Origin: Clavibacter michiganensis
GTDB lineage: Bacteria; Actinomycetota; Actinomycetes; Actinomycetales; Microbacteriaceae
Direction: 5' to 3'
Assembly (NCBI GenBank): GCA_002150995.1
Contig: MDHJ01000001.1
Location: forward strand, 1,178,001-1,242,000
Length of the DNA: 64,000 nt
The notes beneath the pieces are model-generated. The model saw only the letters and a program-made list of their open reading frames with translations. It had not been told where the DNA came from and searched no databases. Shown piece after piece: positions 20,280 through 29,278 of this stretch. Both the position numbers and the translations under genes were made by a program. Position 1 is the first letter of the stretch; every line of letters starts with the position of its first letter.

Positions 20280-20820
20280 GCGTCCTGCGGCGGCCCTCGC
20301 CCTCGGCGTCGTCCGCCTCGGGGTCGTCACGGCGGTCGAGCTCCTCGAGGAGCTGCCGGAGCTCGGCGCGGATGAAGTCCTTCGACGCCACGTCCTTCAT
20401 CTGCAGGCGGAGGGACACCACCTCGCGGGCGAGGTACTCGACGTCGGCGACGTTGCGCTCGGCGCGCTGCCGGTCCTGCTCGATCTGCACGCGGTCGCGG
20501 TCATCCTGGCGGTTCTGCGCGAGGAGGATGAGCGGCGCGGCGTACGAGGCCTGGAGCGAGAGGATCAGCGTGAGGGCCGTGAAGCCGAGCGCGGCGGAGT
20601 CGAAGCGGGCGGACGCGGGTCCGTACGTGTTGTAGCCGATCCACGCGACGCAGAACAGGGTGAGGCCCACCAGGAACCACGGCGTGCCCATGCCGCGCGC
20701 GATGGACTCGGTGAAGCGGCCGAACCGGTCGCGGCTCGCGCGGTTGCGCATCGGGAGGACGGTGGTGCGGAGGCCCTTGGGGGCGTCCAGGCGGACGTCG
20801 CGGTTACTCTGCCGTGCCAC
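20269..20820 (-). CDS. DUF1003 membrane protein
   Basis: The 183-aa protein has two central transmembrane segments (WFLVGLTLFCVAWIGYNT and FTALTLILSLQASYAAPLILLA). They are followed by the characteristic QNRQDDRDR stretch and a coiled-coil-like charged tail, the standard layout of the DUF1003 family, whose function is unknown. GTG 20820 is chosen because it overlaps the end of the upstream MgtE-like gene by 17 bp and upstream residues are low complexity. The end overlaps mrp by 11 bp. Tight packing with an MgtE_N/CBS protein hints at a role in divalent cation homeostasis. Confidence 0.88.
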   Translation of the reverse strand: MARQSNRDVRLDAPKGLRTTVLPMRNRASRDRFGRFTESIARGMGTPWFLVGLTLFCVAWIGYNTYGPASARFDSAALGFTALTLILSLQASYAAPLILLAQNRQDDRDRVQIEQDRQRAERNVADVEYLAREVVSLRLQMKDVASKDFIRAELRQLLEELDRRDDPEADDAEGEGRRRTHGR

Positions 20821-22150
20821 GGGGGATCCTCCGTCCTCGTACGGGTCCTGCGGTGGGGATGGCGGCCGTGGCCGTGCCGTGGAAGCGGGCGGTGGCGCGC
20901 TTGCGGGTCTCGCGCTCGGCATCGGCGCTGCGCCAGTCGTCCGGCAGCAGGTGGTCGAGCACGTCGTCGATGGTGACCACGCCGACGAGGCGGTGGTTCT
21001 CGTCCACCACGGGCACCGAGACGAGGTTGTAGCTCGCCATGATGCGGGAGACCTCGGCCGCGCTGGTGTCGGCGCGGACGGGCTCCAGGCCCTGGTCGAG
21101 CAGGGTGCCGAGGCGCTCGTGCGGCGGGTAGCGCAGCATCCGCTGGAAGTGCACCATGCCGAGGAAGCGGCCCGTCGGCGGCTCGTACGGCGGCAGGGTC
21201 ACGCAGACGGCCGCCCCCAGCGTGGGCGCCAGCTCGTGCCGTCGGATGAGCGCGAGGCCCTCCGCGACGGTCGCGTCGCCCGACACGATGACGGGGTCGG
21301 TGGTCATGAGACCGCCCGCCGTGTCCGGCGCGTAGCTGAGGAGCATGCGGACGTCGTCCGCCTCCTCCGGCTGCATCAGCTCCAGCAGCGCCTCGCCGCG
21401 CTCCTCCGACAGCTGCGCGATGAGGTCGGCGGCGTCGTCCGGCTGCATCTGGTCGAGCACGTCGGCGGCCCGGTCGTCGTCGAGGGTGGCCATGATCTGC
21501 ACCTGCTCGGACTCGGGCATCTCCTCCAGCACGTCGGCGAGCCGGGCGTCGGGTAGCTCCTCGGCGACCTCCAGGCGCCGGGCCTGGGGAAGGTCGAGCA
21601 GGGTGTTGGCGAGGTCGGCGGGCAGCAGGTCGGAGTACGCGGCGAGGAACTGGGAGGCGGACTGCGCGACGCCGTCGTCCTGCAGCTCGGCCACGTCGCT
21701 CCACGTGGCGAAGATGGTGGCGCCCTTGGCGAAGGGGGAGGGGCTCGTGCGGGGACGGCGGCAGAAGAGCTGCGACACCTCCCACTCGGCCTGGCCCGAC
21801 TCCTCGATGGCGACGTCCTCGATGACGGCGTTCCCGGATCCGTCGCGCAGGCGCACCCGGCGCCCGAGGATCTCGGCGATCACCCGCACCTCGCCGCCGC
21901 GCTGCTCGAAGCGGCGCAGGTTGATGAGCCCTGTCGTGATGATCTGGCCCGAGCCGATGCTCGTCACCCGTCCGATGGAGAGGAACACGCGGCGCTTGCC
22001 CGGGATCTCGACGATGAGGCCCACGACGCGCGGCGGATCGTCCTTGCGGTACACGACCAGCACGTCGCGCACGCGCCCGACGCGGTCGCCTGCGGGGTCG
22101 AACACGCTGCACCCGGCGAGCCGGGCGACGAAGACTCGGGAGGCGCTCAC
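20804..22150 (-). CDS. MgtE N-domain/CBS protein without the channel domain
   Basis: This 448-aa soluble protein has two PRC-barrel-like segments first (about residues 8-60 and 85-125, e.g. DRVGRVRDVLVVYR). Next comes an MgtE_N superhelix (about 150-290, with repeated ADVLDQMQPDDAADL-type motifs) and then two CBS domains (about 295-420, ending LVSVPVVDENHRLVGVVTIDDVLDHL). MgtE_N and CBS form the magnesium-sensing half of MgtE channels, but no membrane pore follows here. It may sense Mg2+ or adenylates and regulate another protein, perhaps the overlapping DUF1003 protein. GTG 22150 is preceded by TAGATT at leaderless spacing. Confidence 0.85.
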   Translation of the reverse strand: MSASRVFVARLAGCSVFDPAGDRVGRVRDVLVVYRKDDPPRVVGLIVEIPGKRRVFLSIGRVTSIGSGQIITTGLINLRRFEQRGGEVRVIAEILGRRVRLRDGSGNAVIEDVAIEESGQAEWEVSQLFCRRPRTSPSPFAKGATIFATWSDVAELQDDGVAQSASQFLAAYSDLLPADLANTLLDLPQARRLEVAEELPDARLADVLEEMPESEQVQIMATLDDDRAADVLDQMQPDDAADLIAQLSEERGEALLELMQPEEADDVRMLLSYAPDTAGGLMTTDPVIVSGDATVAEGLALIRRHELAPTLGAAVCVTLPPYEPPTGRFLGMVHFQRMLRYPPHERLGTLLDQGLEPVRADTSAAEVSRIMASYNLVSVPVVDENHRLVGVVTIDDVLDHLLPDDWRSADAERETRKRATARFHGTATAAIPTAGPVRGRRIPRGTAE

Positions 22151-22208
22151 AGAGTCAATCTAGTCGCTCGCCCAGCCGCCGCCCGGCACCGGGTGGGACA
22201 CTGGAGGG

Positions 22209-22916
22209 GTGACCTCACCCCTCCTCGGACGCAGCTCCCGTGCCCGCATGCCCCGGCTCCCGAAGGGCGAGCCCGTGGCGACGTACGAGACGTACGACGA
22301 GGCGCAGAAGGCCGTCGTCACGCTCGCCGAGGCCGACTTCCCCGTCACGCAGGTGAGCATCGTGGGCAACGAGCTGACGAGCGTGGAGCGCGTCACCGGC
22401 AAGCTCACCTCCGCCCGCGCCGCGGCGGCGGGGGCGGCCAGCGGCGCGTGGCTGGGCCTGTTCCTGGGGCTCGTGACGTTCCTGTTCTCGCCGGTGCCGA
22501 ACATCTCCTCGGTCGTCGGCGCGGTCATCATCGGCGTCGGGTTCGGCGCGATCTTCGGCATCGTCAGCTACAGCATCACGCGCCGCCGCCGCGACTTCAC
22601 CTCCGTCATGCAGGTCACCGCCACGAGCTACTCGGTGGTCGTCGAGCCCGACTCGATGCACCGCGCCCGCAACGTGCTCGGCATCGGGGGAGTCGGCACG
22701 TCGGTCTACGGCGAGCCCGTCGTCACCACGCCGCCGCCCGCCGCGGCTCCCGCCGCGGCTCCCGCCGCGGCTCCCGCCGCGGCTCCCGCCGCGCGTCCCG
22801 CGGGCCCCTATGGGGAGCGCGTGCCCGAGGAGGGCGGACCCGAGGCCCCCGAGCCGACCGCGCCGCCCACGTCGACCGACCGGCCCGTGGGCGAGCAGGG
22901 CGCGACAGGGGCCTGA
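22209..22916 (+). CDS. general stress protein 17M-like membrane protein
   Basis: The N-terminal part (VATYETYDEAQKAVVTLAEADFP) is the small alpha/beta domain found in general-stress protein 17M-like families. Two glycine/alanine-rich hydrophobic segments follow (about residues 75-100 and 105-125), then the ending strand of the alpha/beta domain. The C-terminal 70 residues are Ala/Pro-rich with a fourfold AAPA repeat and are probably disordered. GTG 22209 is used, but ATG 22248 is also possible because the GTG has its purine-rich site too close. The gene stands between two minus-strand operons. Function is unknown. Confidence 0.75.
   Translation: MTSPLLGRSSRARMPRLPKGEPVATYETYDEAQKAVVTLAEADFPVTQVSIVGNELTSVERVTGKLTSARAAAAGAASGAWLGLFLGLVTFLFSPVPNISSVVGAVIIGVGFGAIFGIVSYSITRRRRDFTSVMQVTATSYSVVVEPDSMHRARNVLGIGGVGTSVYGEPVVTTPPPAAAPAAAPAAAPAAAPAARPAGPYGERVPEEGGPEAPEPTAPPTSTDRPVGEQGATGA
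22736..22795 (+). repeat. 12-bp tandem repeat encoding AAPA units
   Basis: About four and a half copies of CCGCGGCTCCCG encode Ala-Ala-Pro-Ala repeats in the tail of the stress-like protein. The unit keeps the reading frame, so copy number can change protein length only. Confidence 0.8.
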
Positions 22917-22958
22917 TCCCGCGCGCCCCGCCCGGCGGCACCCCGCCCGGCTCGGCCG

Positions 22959-24592
22959 CTAGGAGCGGCCGGCTATCCACGCCTCGACCTCGTCCGCCGT
23001 GCGCGGGATGCCGGCGGACAGGTTCTCGGCTCCGTCGCGCGTCACGAGGATGTCGTCCTCGATGCGCACCCCGATGCCGCGGAAGCGCTCCGGCACCGTG
23101 AGGTCGTCGGGCTGGAAGTAGAGGCCGGGCTCGATGGTGAAGACCATGCCGGCCTCGACGATCCCGTCGATGTACATGTCGCGGCGGGCCTGCGCGCAGT
23201 CGTGGACGTCGAGGCCCAGGTGGTGGCTCGTGCCGTGCACCATGTACCGGCGGTGGTGCTGGTTGTCGGCCTCGAGCGCCTCCTCCGCCGTGACGGGCAG
23301 CATGCCCCAGTCGGCGACGCGACGGGCGATCACCTTCATCGCCTCGGCGTGCACCTCGCGGAAGCGGATGCCGGGACGCACGATCGCGAGCGCGGCGTCG
23401 GCCGCCTCGCGGACGGCCTCGTAGACCTCCCGCTGCACGTCGGTGAACGTGCCGGAGACGGGGAGCGTGCGCGTGATGTCGGCCGTGTAGCAGCTGTCGA
23501 GCTCGACGCCCGCGTCGATGAGGATGAGGTCGCCCGGGAGGACGCGGCCGTCGTTGCGGGTCCAGTGCAGGATGCAGGCGTGCGGTCCGGAGGCGGCGAT
23601 GGTGTCGTAGCCCACCGCGTTGCCGTCGGCCCGTGCGCGGGCGTTGAAGACGCCCTCGACGAGGCGCTCGCCGCGCGCGTGCGCGGTGACGGCGGGCATG
23701 TCGGCGACGACGTCGGAGAAGCCACGGCCGGTGGTGTCGACGGCCTGGCGCATCTGCCGGATCTCGTAGTCGTCCTTCACGAGGCGCAGCTCCGAGGCGT
23801 CACGGGCGAGGACCGCGTCCGCGTCGGACGCGTCGTCCGTGGCTCCGCCCGCGGCCCGGGCCTCGTCCACCCGGGCGGCGATCACGGCATCCGCCTCGCG
23901 GATCACGCGGACGGGGCCGCCGGCGTCGATGGCCGCGTCGACCCGAGCGAGGGGCGCGGTGGCGATGCCGAGGTCGGCGGCGACCTGCCGGAGCGAGGGG
24001 CGCGGTCCGATCCAGAACTCGCCGATCTCGGCGTTCGCGTAGAACTCGTCGCTGTCGCGGCCGGCGCGCTCCCGGAAGTACAGCGTCGCCTCGTGGGAGG
24101 AGCCGTCGGCGGCGGACCCCTCGGCCACGGGGTCGAGGACGAGCACGGCCCCCGGCTCGCTGTCGGAGCCCCAGCCGGTGAGGTGCGCGAACGCGGAGTG
24201 CGCCCGGAAGGGGAAGTCCGTGTCGTTGCTGCGCTGCTTCAGGCGGCCCGCGGGGATCACGAGGCGCGTTCCCGTGTGGAGCGCGGAGAGGCGGCGGCGG
24301 CGCTCGGCGGCGTAGGGCGCCTGCTCGCGGGCGGGCGGGTCCACCTCCTCGCGGTCGGCCCACCCGGTGGACACGAAGCCGCTGAACGCGGTGCTCGCGG
24401 GGGTGGTGCTGCGGTTGGAGGTGGCGCGGGGGACCGGGGCGGCGCCGGATCCGCCGGCGGTCGCGGCGGCCGGGGCGGTGATCGCGGGGCTGCGGTCTCG
24501 GTCGTCGCCAGCGGCGCGGCTGCGTCGGCGGCGATCTCCGTGGCGGTGGTCTCGCGCGTGGTCTCGGACGTGGTGTCGGTGTTCTCGGCCAT
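22959..24592 (-). CDS. pepP: Xaa-Pro aminopeptidase (M24B), frame broken near 24487
   Basis: PepP removes N-terminal residues before proline. The main part has the AMP_N domain and then the creatinase/aminopeptidase fold with metal ligands in LILIDAGVELDSCYTADITRT (two Asp), MVHGTSHHLGLDVHD (His) and VFTIEPGLYF / RIEDDILVT (Glu). A GTG at 24374 would give 471 aa. However, an ATG at 24592 with a GGAGG site begins MAENTDTTSETTRETTATE in good codon usage. A missing C at the GGGG run 24486-24489 connects it, through an Ala/Thr-rich stretch, to ATSNRSTTPASTAFSGF and the family domain. The restored protein is about 544 aa. It follows an EEP hydrolase gene by 47 bp. Confidence 0.88.
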
Positions 24593-24639
24593 CCTCCGAT
24601 CATCCCACCTGCGGTGCGGCGCAGGAGGGGAGGGGCGGC

Positions 24640-25674
24640 TCAGCGCAGCGGCGTGAGCTGCGCGACGATCGGACGGTGGTCGCTGCCGGCCCCGTCGCGG
24701 TCCTCGACCACGCGGAAGCCCGTGACCTTCCATCCCGGCGTCGCCATGACGTGGTCGATGGGCGTGCCGAGGAGCGCGGGGACGTCGGTCGGCCAGGTGC
24801 CGACCGCCGCGTTCCCCGAGGCGCGCGCCGCGTCGACGCACTGGCCGAGGTCGGTCACCTGGTCGCGCTCCGTCGGGGTGCCGCCGTACCGGCTCATGTG
24901 GTCGAGCGTGGCGTTGAAGTCGCCCGCGATGATCACGTTGCCCTCGTCGCAGCGCTGCCCGAGCCAGGCGAGGTCGGCCCGCCAGTTGTCCATCTGCTCG
25001 GGGATGGGGGAGACCGGGTGCACCGCCATGATGACGGGCCCGTTGCCGTCGACCGGCTCCATGATGACCGTGGGCAGGACGCTCGTGGTGCCGCGCGACT
25101 CGTCGACCCGGTAGTCGCCATAGGCCGCGCTGATGAGGATGGTGGTGGACCGGGCCGCGGCCACGTCGTCGAAGGCAGTGGTGCGCACCCACATCGGCCG
25201 GCCGGCCTCGCGCATGAGCACGGCGATCTCGGCGCCGGTCTCCTCGCGCGTCTCGGGGAGGGTGACGACGTCGGCGCCCGACTCGATGGCGAGGTCGGCG
25301 ACGGCGCGCGCGCCGGTGGCGCCGCCGAGCGTGTTCCAGGACAGCACCGTCACGTCGGACTCCTGCGGCTCGGCGAAGGCCGTGTCGCCGAGCCCGCGCG
25401 TCGCCAGGACGGCGGAGTTCGCGCCGATGAAGACCACCAGCAGCAGGGCGATGCTACCGAGCAGGCGCCGCCCGGGGCGGATCGCGAGGCAGAGGACAAG
25501 GGTCACGACGAGGACCGCGGCCGCTGCCGCGACGAGGGCGCCGCGGATGGCGACGGCGTGGGCCACCAGGTACGTCTGCTCCAGCCCGAGGAGCTGGGGC
25601 CAGGTGACGAGGAGGAGTCCTGCGGCGGTGACGAGGATGACTGCTGCTCCGACGATCCGACCCATGACGTACAC
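24640..25674 (-). CDS. membrane-anchored endonuclease/exonuclease/phosphatase family protein
   Basis: The 344-aa protein starts with three hydrophobic segments (about residues 5-30, 35-62 and 68-90). A catalytic EEP domain follows with VLSWNTLGG, the metal-binding ETREETG region, IAGDFNATLDHM, TPIDHVMAT and GSDHRPIVAQL, the full set of DNase I/phosphatase-fold active-site motifs. The domain should face outward, which suggests hydrolysis of a phosphodiester or phospholipid outside the cell. The substrate is unknown. The start is GTG 25674 or ATG 25665. A TAGTGT box lies just upstream. It is probably cotranscribed with pepP. Confidence 0.83.
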   Translation of the reverse strand: MYVMGRIVGAAVILVTAAGLLLVTWPQLLGLEQTYLVAHAVAIRGALVAAAAAVLVVTLVLCLAIRPGRRLLGSIALLLVVFIGANSAVLATRGLGDTAFAEPQESDVTVLSWNTLGGATGARAVADLAIESGADVVTLPETREETGAEIAVLMREAGRPMWVRTTAFDDVAAARSTTILISAAYGDYRVDESRGTTSVLPTVIMEPVDGNGPVIMAVHPVSPIPEQMDNWRADLAWLGQRCDEGNVIIAGDFNATLDHMSRYGGTPTERDQVTDLGQCVDAARASGNAAVGTWPTDVPALLGTPIDHVMATPGWKVTGFRVVEDRDGAGSDHRPIVAQLTPLR

Positions 25675-25757
25675 GACACTATGGCGGCTCTCTGGGAGAG
25701 CGCCCGCCGGGGGCCCGGCCGACGGGCCGTGCGAGGGCCGCCGCGTAGGATGGACGG

Positions 25758-26639
25758 ATGCCGGACGAGCAGCGGGGTCCCATCGACCTGCACACGCACA
25801 GCTCCGTCTCCGACGGCACCGAGACGCCCGCCGAGCTGGTCGCGCAGGCCGCGTCGCAGGGGCTCTCCGCCGTCGCGCTCACCGACCACGACTCCACCGC
25901 GGGCTGGGCGGACGCCTCCGCCGCGGCCCGCGCGCACGGCATCACCCTCGTCCCCGGCATGGAGATGAGCACGCAGCTGGAGTACGCGAGCGTCCACGTG
26001 CTCGCCTACCTGTTCGACCCCGAGGACGCCGACCTCGCGGCGATGACCGCCCGGGTGCGCGGCGAGCGGATGACCCGGGCGGAGGCGATGGTCGGGCGCA
26101 TCGGCCGCGACTACGCGCTCACCTGGGACGACGTGCTCGCCCAGACCACGCCCGGCAGCACCATCGGCCGCCCCCACATCGCCGACGCGCTCGTGGCCCG
26201 CGGCCACGTGGCCACCCGCTCGGCGGCCTTCGAGAGCATCCTCCACTGGCAGGGCGGCTACTACCGGCCGCACTTCGCGCCCGACCCGATCCTCGGCGTC
26301 GAGCTGATCACCGCGGCGGGCGGCCTCGCGGTCCTCGCGCATCCCGGTGCCCGCGGGCCCGAGCGCGTGCTGTCGGACTCGCGCATGACGTCGCTCGTCA
26401 CCGCCGGCCTGTTCGGCCTCGAGGTGCGGCACCGCGACAACCCGCCCGCGTCGCGCGTGCGCCTCACGGAGCTCGCGGACCGCTTCGGGCTCGAGGTGAC
26501 GGGATCCAGCGACTACCACGGCGACGGCAAGCCGAACCGGCTCGCCGAGAACACGACCGAGCCCGCCGTGCTCGCGCGCATCGTCGAGCGCGCCACGGGC
26601 TGGGCGCCGGTCATCCCGCCTTCCGCCACCGCGGCCTGA
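25758..26639 (+). CDS. PHP-domain phosphoesterase (RNase AM/TrpH-like)
   Basis: This 293-aa PHP protein carries the metal-site motifs DLHTHSSVSDG, LTDHDSTAGW, PGMEMST, VLAHPGARG and GSSDYHGDG in family order. YciV/TrpH relatives hydrolyse 3',5'-nucleoside bisphosphates and trim 5' ends of rRNA, so a nucleotide or RNA substrate is likely. ATG 25758 has TAGGAT ending seven bases upstream, a leaderless start. It diverges from the EEP gene, with both starts within 84 bp. The frame is intact. Confidence 0.88.
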   Translation: MPDEQRGPIDLHTHSSVSDGTETPAELVAQAASQGLSAVALTDHDSTAGWADASAAARAHGITLVPGMEMSTQLEYASVHVLAYLFDPEDADLAAMTARVRGERMTRAEAMVGRIGRDYALTWDDVLAQTTPGSTIGRPHIADALVARGHVATRSAAFESILHWQGGYYRPHFAPDPILGVELITAAGGLAVLAHPGARGPERVLSDSRMTSLVTAGLFGLEVRHRDNPPASRVRLTELADRFGLEVTGSSDYHGDGKPNRLAENTTEPAVLARIVERATGWAPVIPPSATAA

Positions 26640-26735
26640 ACGTCCCGGTCCGTCGAGCGGCCGCCTCCTGGGTGGCGAGGCGCCGCGCGGGAGGGTCCCG
26701 CCGGGTGCTGTGGAACGTGCGCTCCGTCGATCGGC

Positions 26736-26756
26736 TGCGCAGGTAGCTTCTGCGCA
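26736..26756. promoter_or_regulatory. 21-bp palindrome covering a -10 box
   Basis: TGCGCAG-N7-CTGCGCA is a perfect interrupted palindrome whose spacer contains TAGCTT, a good -10 candidate, upstream of the secreted-protein operon. A second perfect hairpin (CCGCACG-TGAT-CGTGCGG, 26785-26802) lies in the leader just before the AGGAG site of ATG 26827. A repressor binding the palindrome would block transcription. Confidence 0.55.
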
Positions 26757-26826
26757 CCCCGGGACGCCTGGCTCGGGGCCACATCCGCACGTGATCGTGC
26801 GGACGGTTCGAAGAGGAGAACGGAAC

Positions 26827-27224
26827 ATGACGACAGCCACGCGCCATCGGACGCGGGTGACAGCGCTGGGCGTGGCCGCTGCAGGCCTCGTGACCGCACC
26901 GCTGGCGCTGGCCTCGCCAGCGAGCGCGGCCACCGCCACCTACGAGATCCCCGCGCCCTCGACTCCCGCCGCGGGCACGGAGCCGGTGGTGGGGCGTATT
27001 GGGACGACTTCATGGTCTTCGCCACCGGATCCACAGTCACAGCGCCCGGTCCCGGTTTCCCGAAGGACGAGGGTGATGGGAAGCTCTGTTATTCCGCACC
27101 CATTCTCATCAAGAACGAGGAAGGCAACGTCGTGGATACCTACAACCCGACGGTGATCGTATCCGCCAACGACAAGAAGATCATCACCTCTTTTCCGACC
27201 CATCTGGTGGACAACTGTGGCTGA
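26827..27224 (+). CDS. small secreted protein, frame broken near 26994
   Basis: The N-terminus is a clear Sec signal peptide: basic TRHRTR, a hydrophobic core and a likely cleavage after ASPASA (about residue 35). The mature part continues TATYEIPAPSTPAAGTEPVV. At a GGGG run (26991-26994) the sensible frame shifts by one base, continuing AYWDDFMVFATGSTVTAPG and ending in HLVDNCG. Adding one G gives about 133 aa with two cysteines, which may form a disulfide. I do not recognise the family. The mature region is clearly lower in GC than its neighbours. Its stop overlaps the next gene, so the two are coupled. It is probably an exported accessory or effector protein of unknown role. Confidence 0.65.
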
Positions 27225-27519
27225 GCGGCGGCCGCTCAAGGACCTCATCCTCGCAGTCGATTATTCTCAGAAGTGGCCGCTCGACGACATCATGTGGCCC
27301 GGCCCTCCGTTGGATTGGGACACCCTGATCTCCCAGGAGCTCAAGGATCGCTTGATCGCATGGGCGGCGTTCTTCAACGCGCACATGGACTGGGAGACCG
27401 GGCTGTTCGGATCGGAGGAGCGGCGACGCTGGTACGACGTGGAGGGTCTCCAGCTCATGTACGACCTCCAGGAAGCCCTGGAGGGGAAGTTCCGGGTGAG
27501 GTTGCGACTCCCCGTGTAG
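27217..27519 (+). CDS. hypothetical cytosolic protein, partner of the secreted protein
   Basis: GTG 27217 overlaps the end of the secreted-protein gene by 8 bp. The 100-aa product is acidic and rich in Trp, Leu and Asp (VDYSQKWPLDDIMWPGPP, WAAFFNAHMDWETGLF, GLQLMYDLQEALEGKFRV). It has no signal or membrane segment. Similar small Trp-rich proteins with a DYS.WPL start and a final 'G..L...L..AL...F.V' pattern occur in actinobacteria without known function. Its GC content is also lower than the surroundings. A 20-bp perfect hairpin follows. A secreted/cytosolic overlapping pair could be an effector with its protector, but this is only a hypothesis. Confidence 0.65.
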   Translation: MAERRPLKDLILAVDYSQKWPLDDIMWPGPPLDWDTLISQELKDRLIAWAAFFNAHMDWETGLFGSEERRRWYDVEGLQLMYDLQEALEGKFRVRLRLPV

Positions 27520-27534
27520 CTCGGTCCTCGGCAG

Positions 27535-27577
27535 ACGACGGAGGGGGCGCATCCCGCGGATGCGCCCCCTCCGTCGT
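27535..27577. terminator. 20-bp perfect bidirectional terminator
   Basis: ACGACGGAGGGGGCGCATCC and its exact complement flank a CGC loop, 15 bp after the hypothetical gene and 10 bp beyond the end of the convergent DEAD-box gene. Confidence 0.85.
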
Positions 27578-27587
27578 GCCTGCGGCC

Positions 27588-29138
27588 CTAGGACGTCGCG
27601 GTCGGGCGGTCGCCGCCTGAGCGGCGGCGGCGGTTGCGCGAGCGCGGGCGGGTCTGGCCGTCGGCGTGGGGCGCGTCATGGCCGCCTGCCGTGTTCGGCT
27701 GCTCGCTGCCGATGGCGGCGGTGGCCTCGGCAGGGGAGGTCGCCGTCGCGGTCGACGTGCTGCGGCTGCGCGAGCGGTCTCGGTCGCCGCTGCCGGAGCG
27801 GTCGCCGCCGCCGGAGCGTCCGCCGTCGCGGCTGCCGCCCCGTCCGCCGTCACGACCTCCGCCGTCACGACTTCCGCGTCCACCGTCGCGACCCGAGTCG
27901 GATCCCCGGCTGCCCGGGCGCTCACGCGGCGTGCCGTCAGGGTTGACCGTGGGGGTCGCGCGGAGGCGGCCCTTGGATCCGGCGGGGATGTCGAGGTCGG
28001 TGAACAGGTGCGGCGAGGACGAGTACGTCTCGGTGGGCTCCGGTTGGCCGAACTCGAGGGCGCGGTTGATGAGCGCCCACTTGTGCAGGTCGTCCCAGTC
28101 GACGAAGGTGACCGCGATGCCGGTCTTGCCCGCGCGGCCCGTGCGGCCGACGCGGTGCAGGTACGCCTTGTCGTCCTCGGGGATGGTGTGGTTGATGACG
28201 TGGGTGACGTCGAGCACGTCGATGCCGCGCGCTGCGACGTCGGTGGCGATGAGGATGTCCTTCTTGCCGGCCTTGAAGGCGGCCATGGCCCGCTCGCGCT
28301 GCTCCTGGTTCAGGTCGCCGTGCACGGCGGCGGCGTTGAAGCCGCGGTCGTTGAGCTCCTCGACGAGACGCGCGGCGGCGCGCTTGGTGCGCGTGAAGAT
28401 CACGGTCTTGCCGCGTCCCTCGGCCTGGAGGATGCGGCCGATGACCTCGTCCTTGTCCATGTTGTGCGCGCGGTAGACGAGGTGGCGGATGTTGGCCTGC
28501 ATGAGGCCCTCGTCCGGGTCCGTCGCCCGGATGTGGATGGGCTTCGTCATGAAGCGACGGGCGAGCGCCACGATCGGGCCGGGCATGGTGGCCGAGAACA
28601 GCATCGTGTGCCGCACCGCGGGGGTCTGCGCGAACAGCTTCTCGATGTCGGAGAGGAACCCGAGGTCGAGCATCTTGTCGGCCTCGTCGAGCACCATCTC
28701 GCGCACGTCCTTGAGCGAGAGCAGGCGCTGGCCCACGAGGTCGAGGAGGCGGCCCGGGGTGCCGACGACGATCTGCGCGCCCGCCTTCAGCTGCTCGATC
28801 TGGCCCTCGTACGCCTTGCCGCCGTAGATGCTGACGACGGTCGTGGCGCGGTTGGCGGTGGCGATCTGGAGATCCTCGGTGACCTGGACCGCGAGCTCGC
28901 GCGTCGGCACGACCACGAGGGCCTGGACGCCCGGCTCCGGCGCGAGGCCGAGCCGCTGGATGAGCGGGAGGCCGAAGCCGAAGGTCTTGCCGGTCCCCGT
29001 CTTGGCCTGGCCGATGATGTCCTGGCCGGAGAGCGCCAGGGGGATGGTCTGCTCCTGGATGGGGAAGGGTTCGAGGATCCCGTGGCCGGCGAGCGCCTGG
29101 ACCATGTCCTCGTCGATGTTCAGTTCGGTGAAAGTCAC
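27588..29138 (-). CDS. DEAD-box ATP-dependent RNA helicase
   Basis: The 516-aa protein has the full motif series: Q motif (FPIQEQTIPLAL), motif I AKTGTGKT, Ia PTREL, Ib TPGRLLD, II DEADKMLD, III SAT, IV IFTRTK, V ATDVAARGID and VI HRVGRTGRAG. The C-terminal 110 residues are rich in Arg, Gly, Asp and Ser (RDGG, SRDGG and RSRS repeats), then Arg-rich, a typical RNA-binding tail of cold-shock or ribosome-assembly helicases. The start is GTG 29138. It is alone on the minus strand. The tail is the least conserved part and may vary in length between strains. Confidence 0.95.
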   Translation of the reverse strand: MTFTELNIDEDMVQALAGHGILEPFPIQEQTIPLALSGQDIIGQAKTGTGKTFGFGLPLIQRLGLAPEPGVQALVVVPTRELAVQVTEDLQIATANRATTVVSIYGGKAYEGQIEQLKAGAQIVVGTPGRLLDLVGQRLLSLKDVREMVLDEADKMLDLGFLSDIEKLFAQTPAVRHTMLFSATMPGPIVALARRFMTKPIHIRATDPDEGLMQANIRHLVYRAHNMDKDEVIGRILQAEGRGKTVIFTRTKRAAARLVEELNDRGFNAAAVHGDLNQEQRERAMAAFKAGKKDILIATDVAARGIDVLDVTHVINHTIPEDDKAYLHRVGRTGRAGKTGIAVTFVDWDDLHKWALINRALEFGQPEPTETYSSSPHLFTDLDIPAGSKGRLRATPTVNPDGTPRERPGSRGSDSGRDGGRGSRDGGGRDGGRGGSRDGGRSGGGDRSGSGDRDRSRSRSTSTATATSPAEATAAIGSEQPNTAGGHDAPHADGQTRPRSRNRRRRSGGDRPTATS

Positions 29139-29278
29139 GTTGTGCCCTGTCTAGCGGTGCGGTCCACGCCCGGACTGCTGCTCTGCGGGCGCGATGGGGC
29201 CCTTCCATTGAGGGACCACGGGCGAGTTTAGCGGGCGGGGGCCCCGACACCGCCTCCCGCTCCCTATACGCTGGCCAC

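Noticed and set aside
22736-22795. A regulatory repeat array
   Set aside because: The 12-bp units are in frame inside the stress-like protein gene and encode AAPA repeats.
22959-24374. pepP starting at GTG 24374 with no frame break
   Set aside because: This is possible, but the ATG at 24592 with GGAGG and the continuous sensible Ala/Thr-rich reading after adding one base explain the 200-bp stretch better.
26827-27519. A mobile element around the low-GC gene pair
   Set aside because: No transposase, integrase, flanking direct repeats or tRNA attachment site are visible. Only composition suggests transfer.
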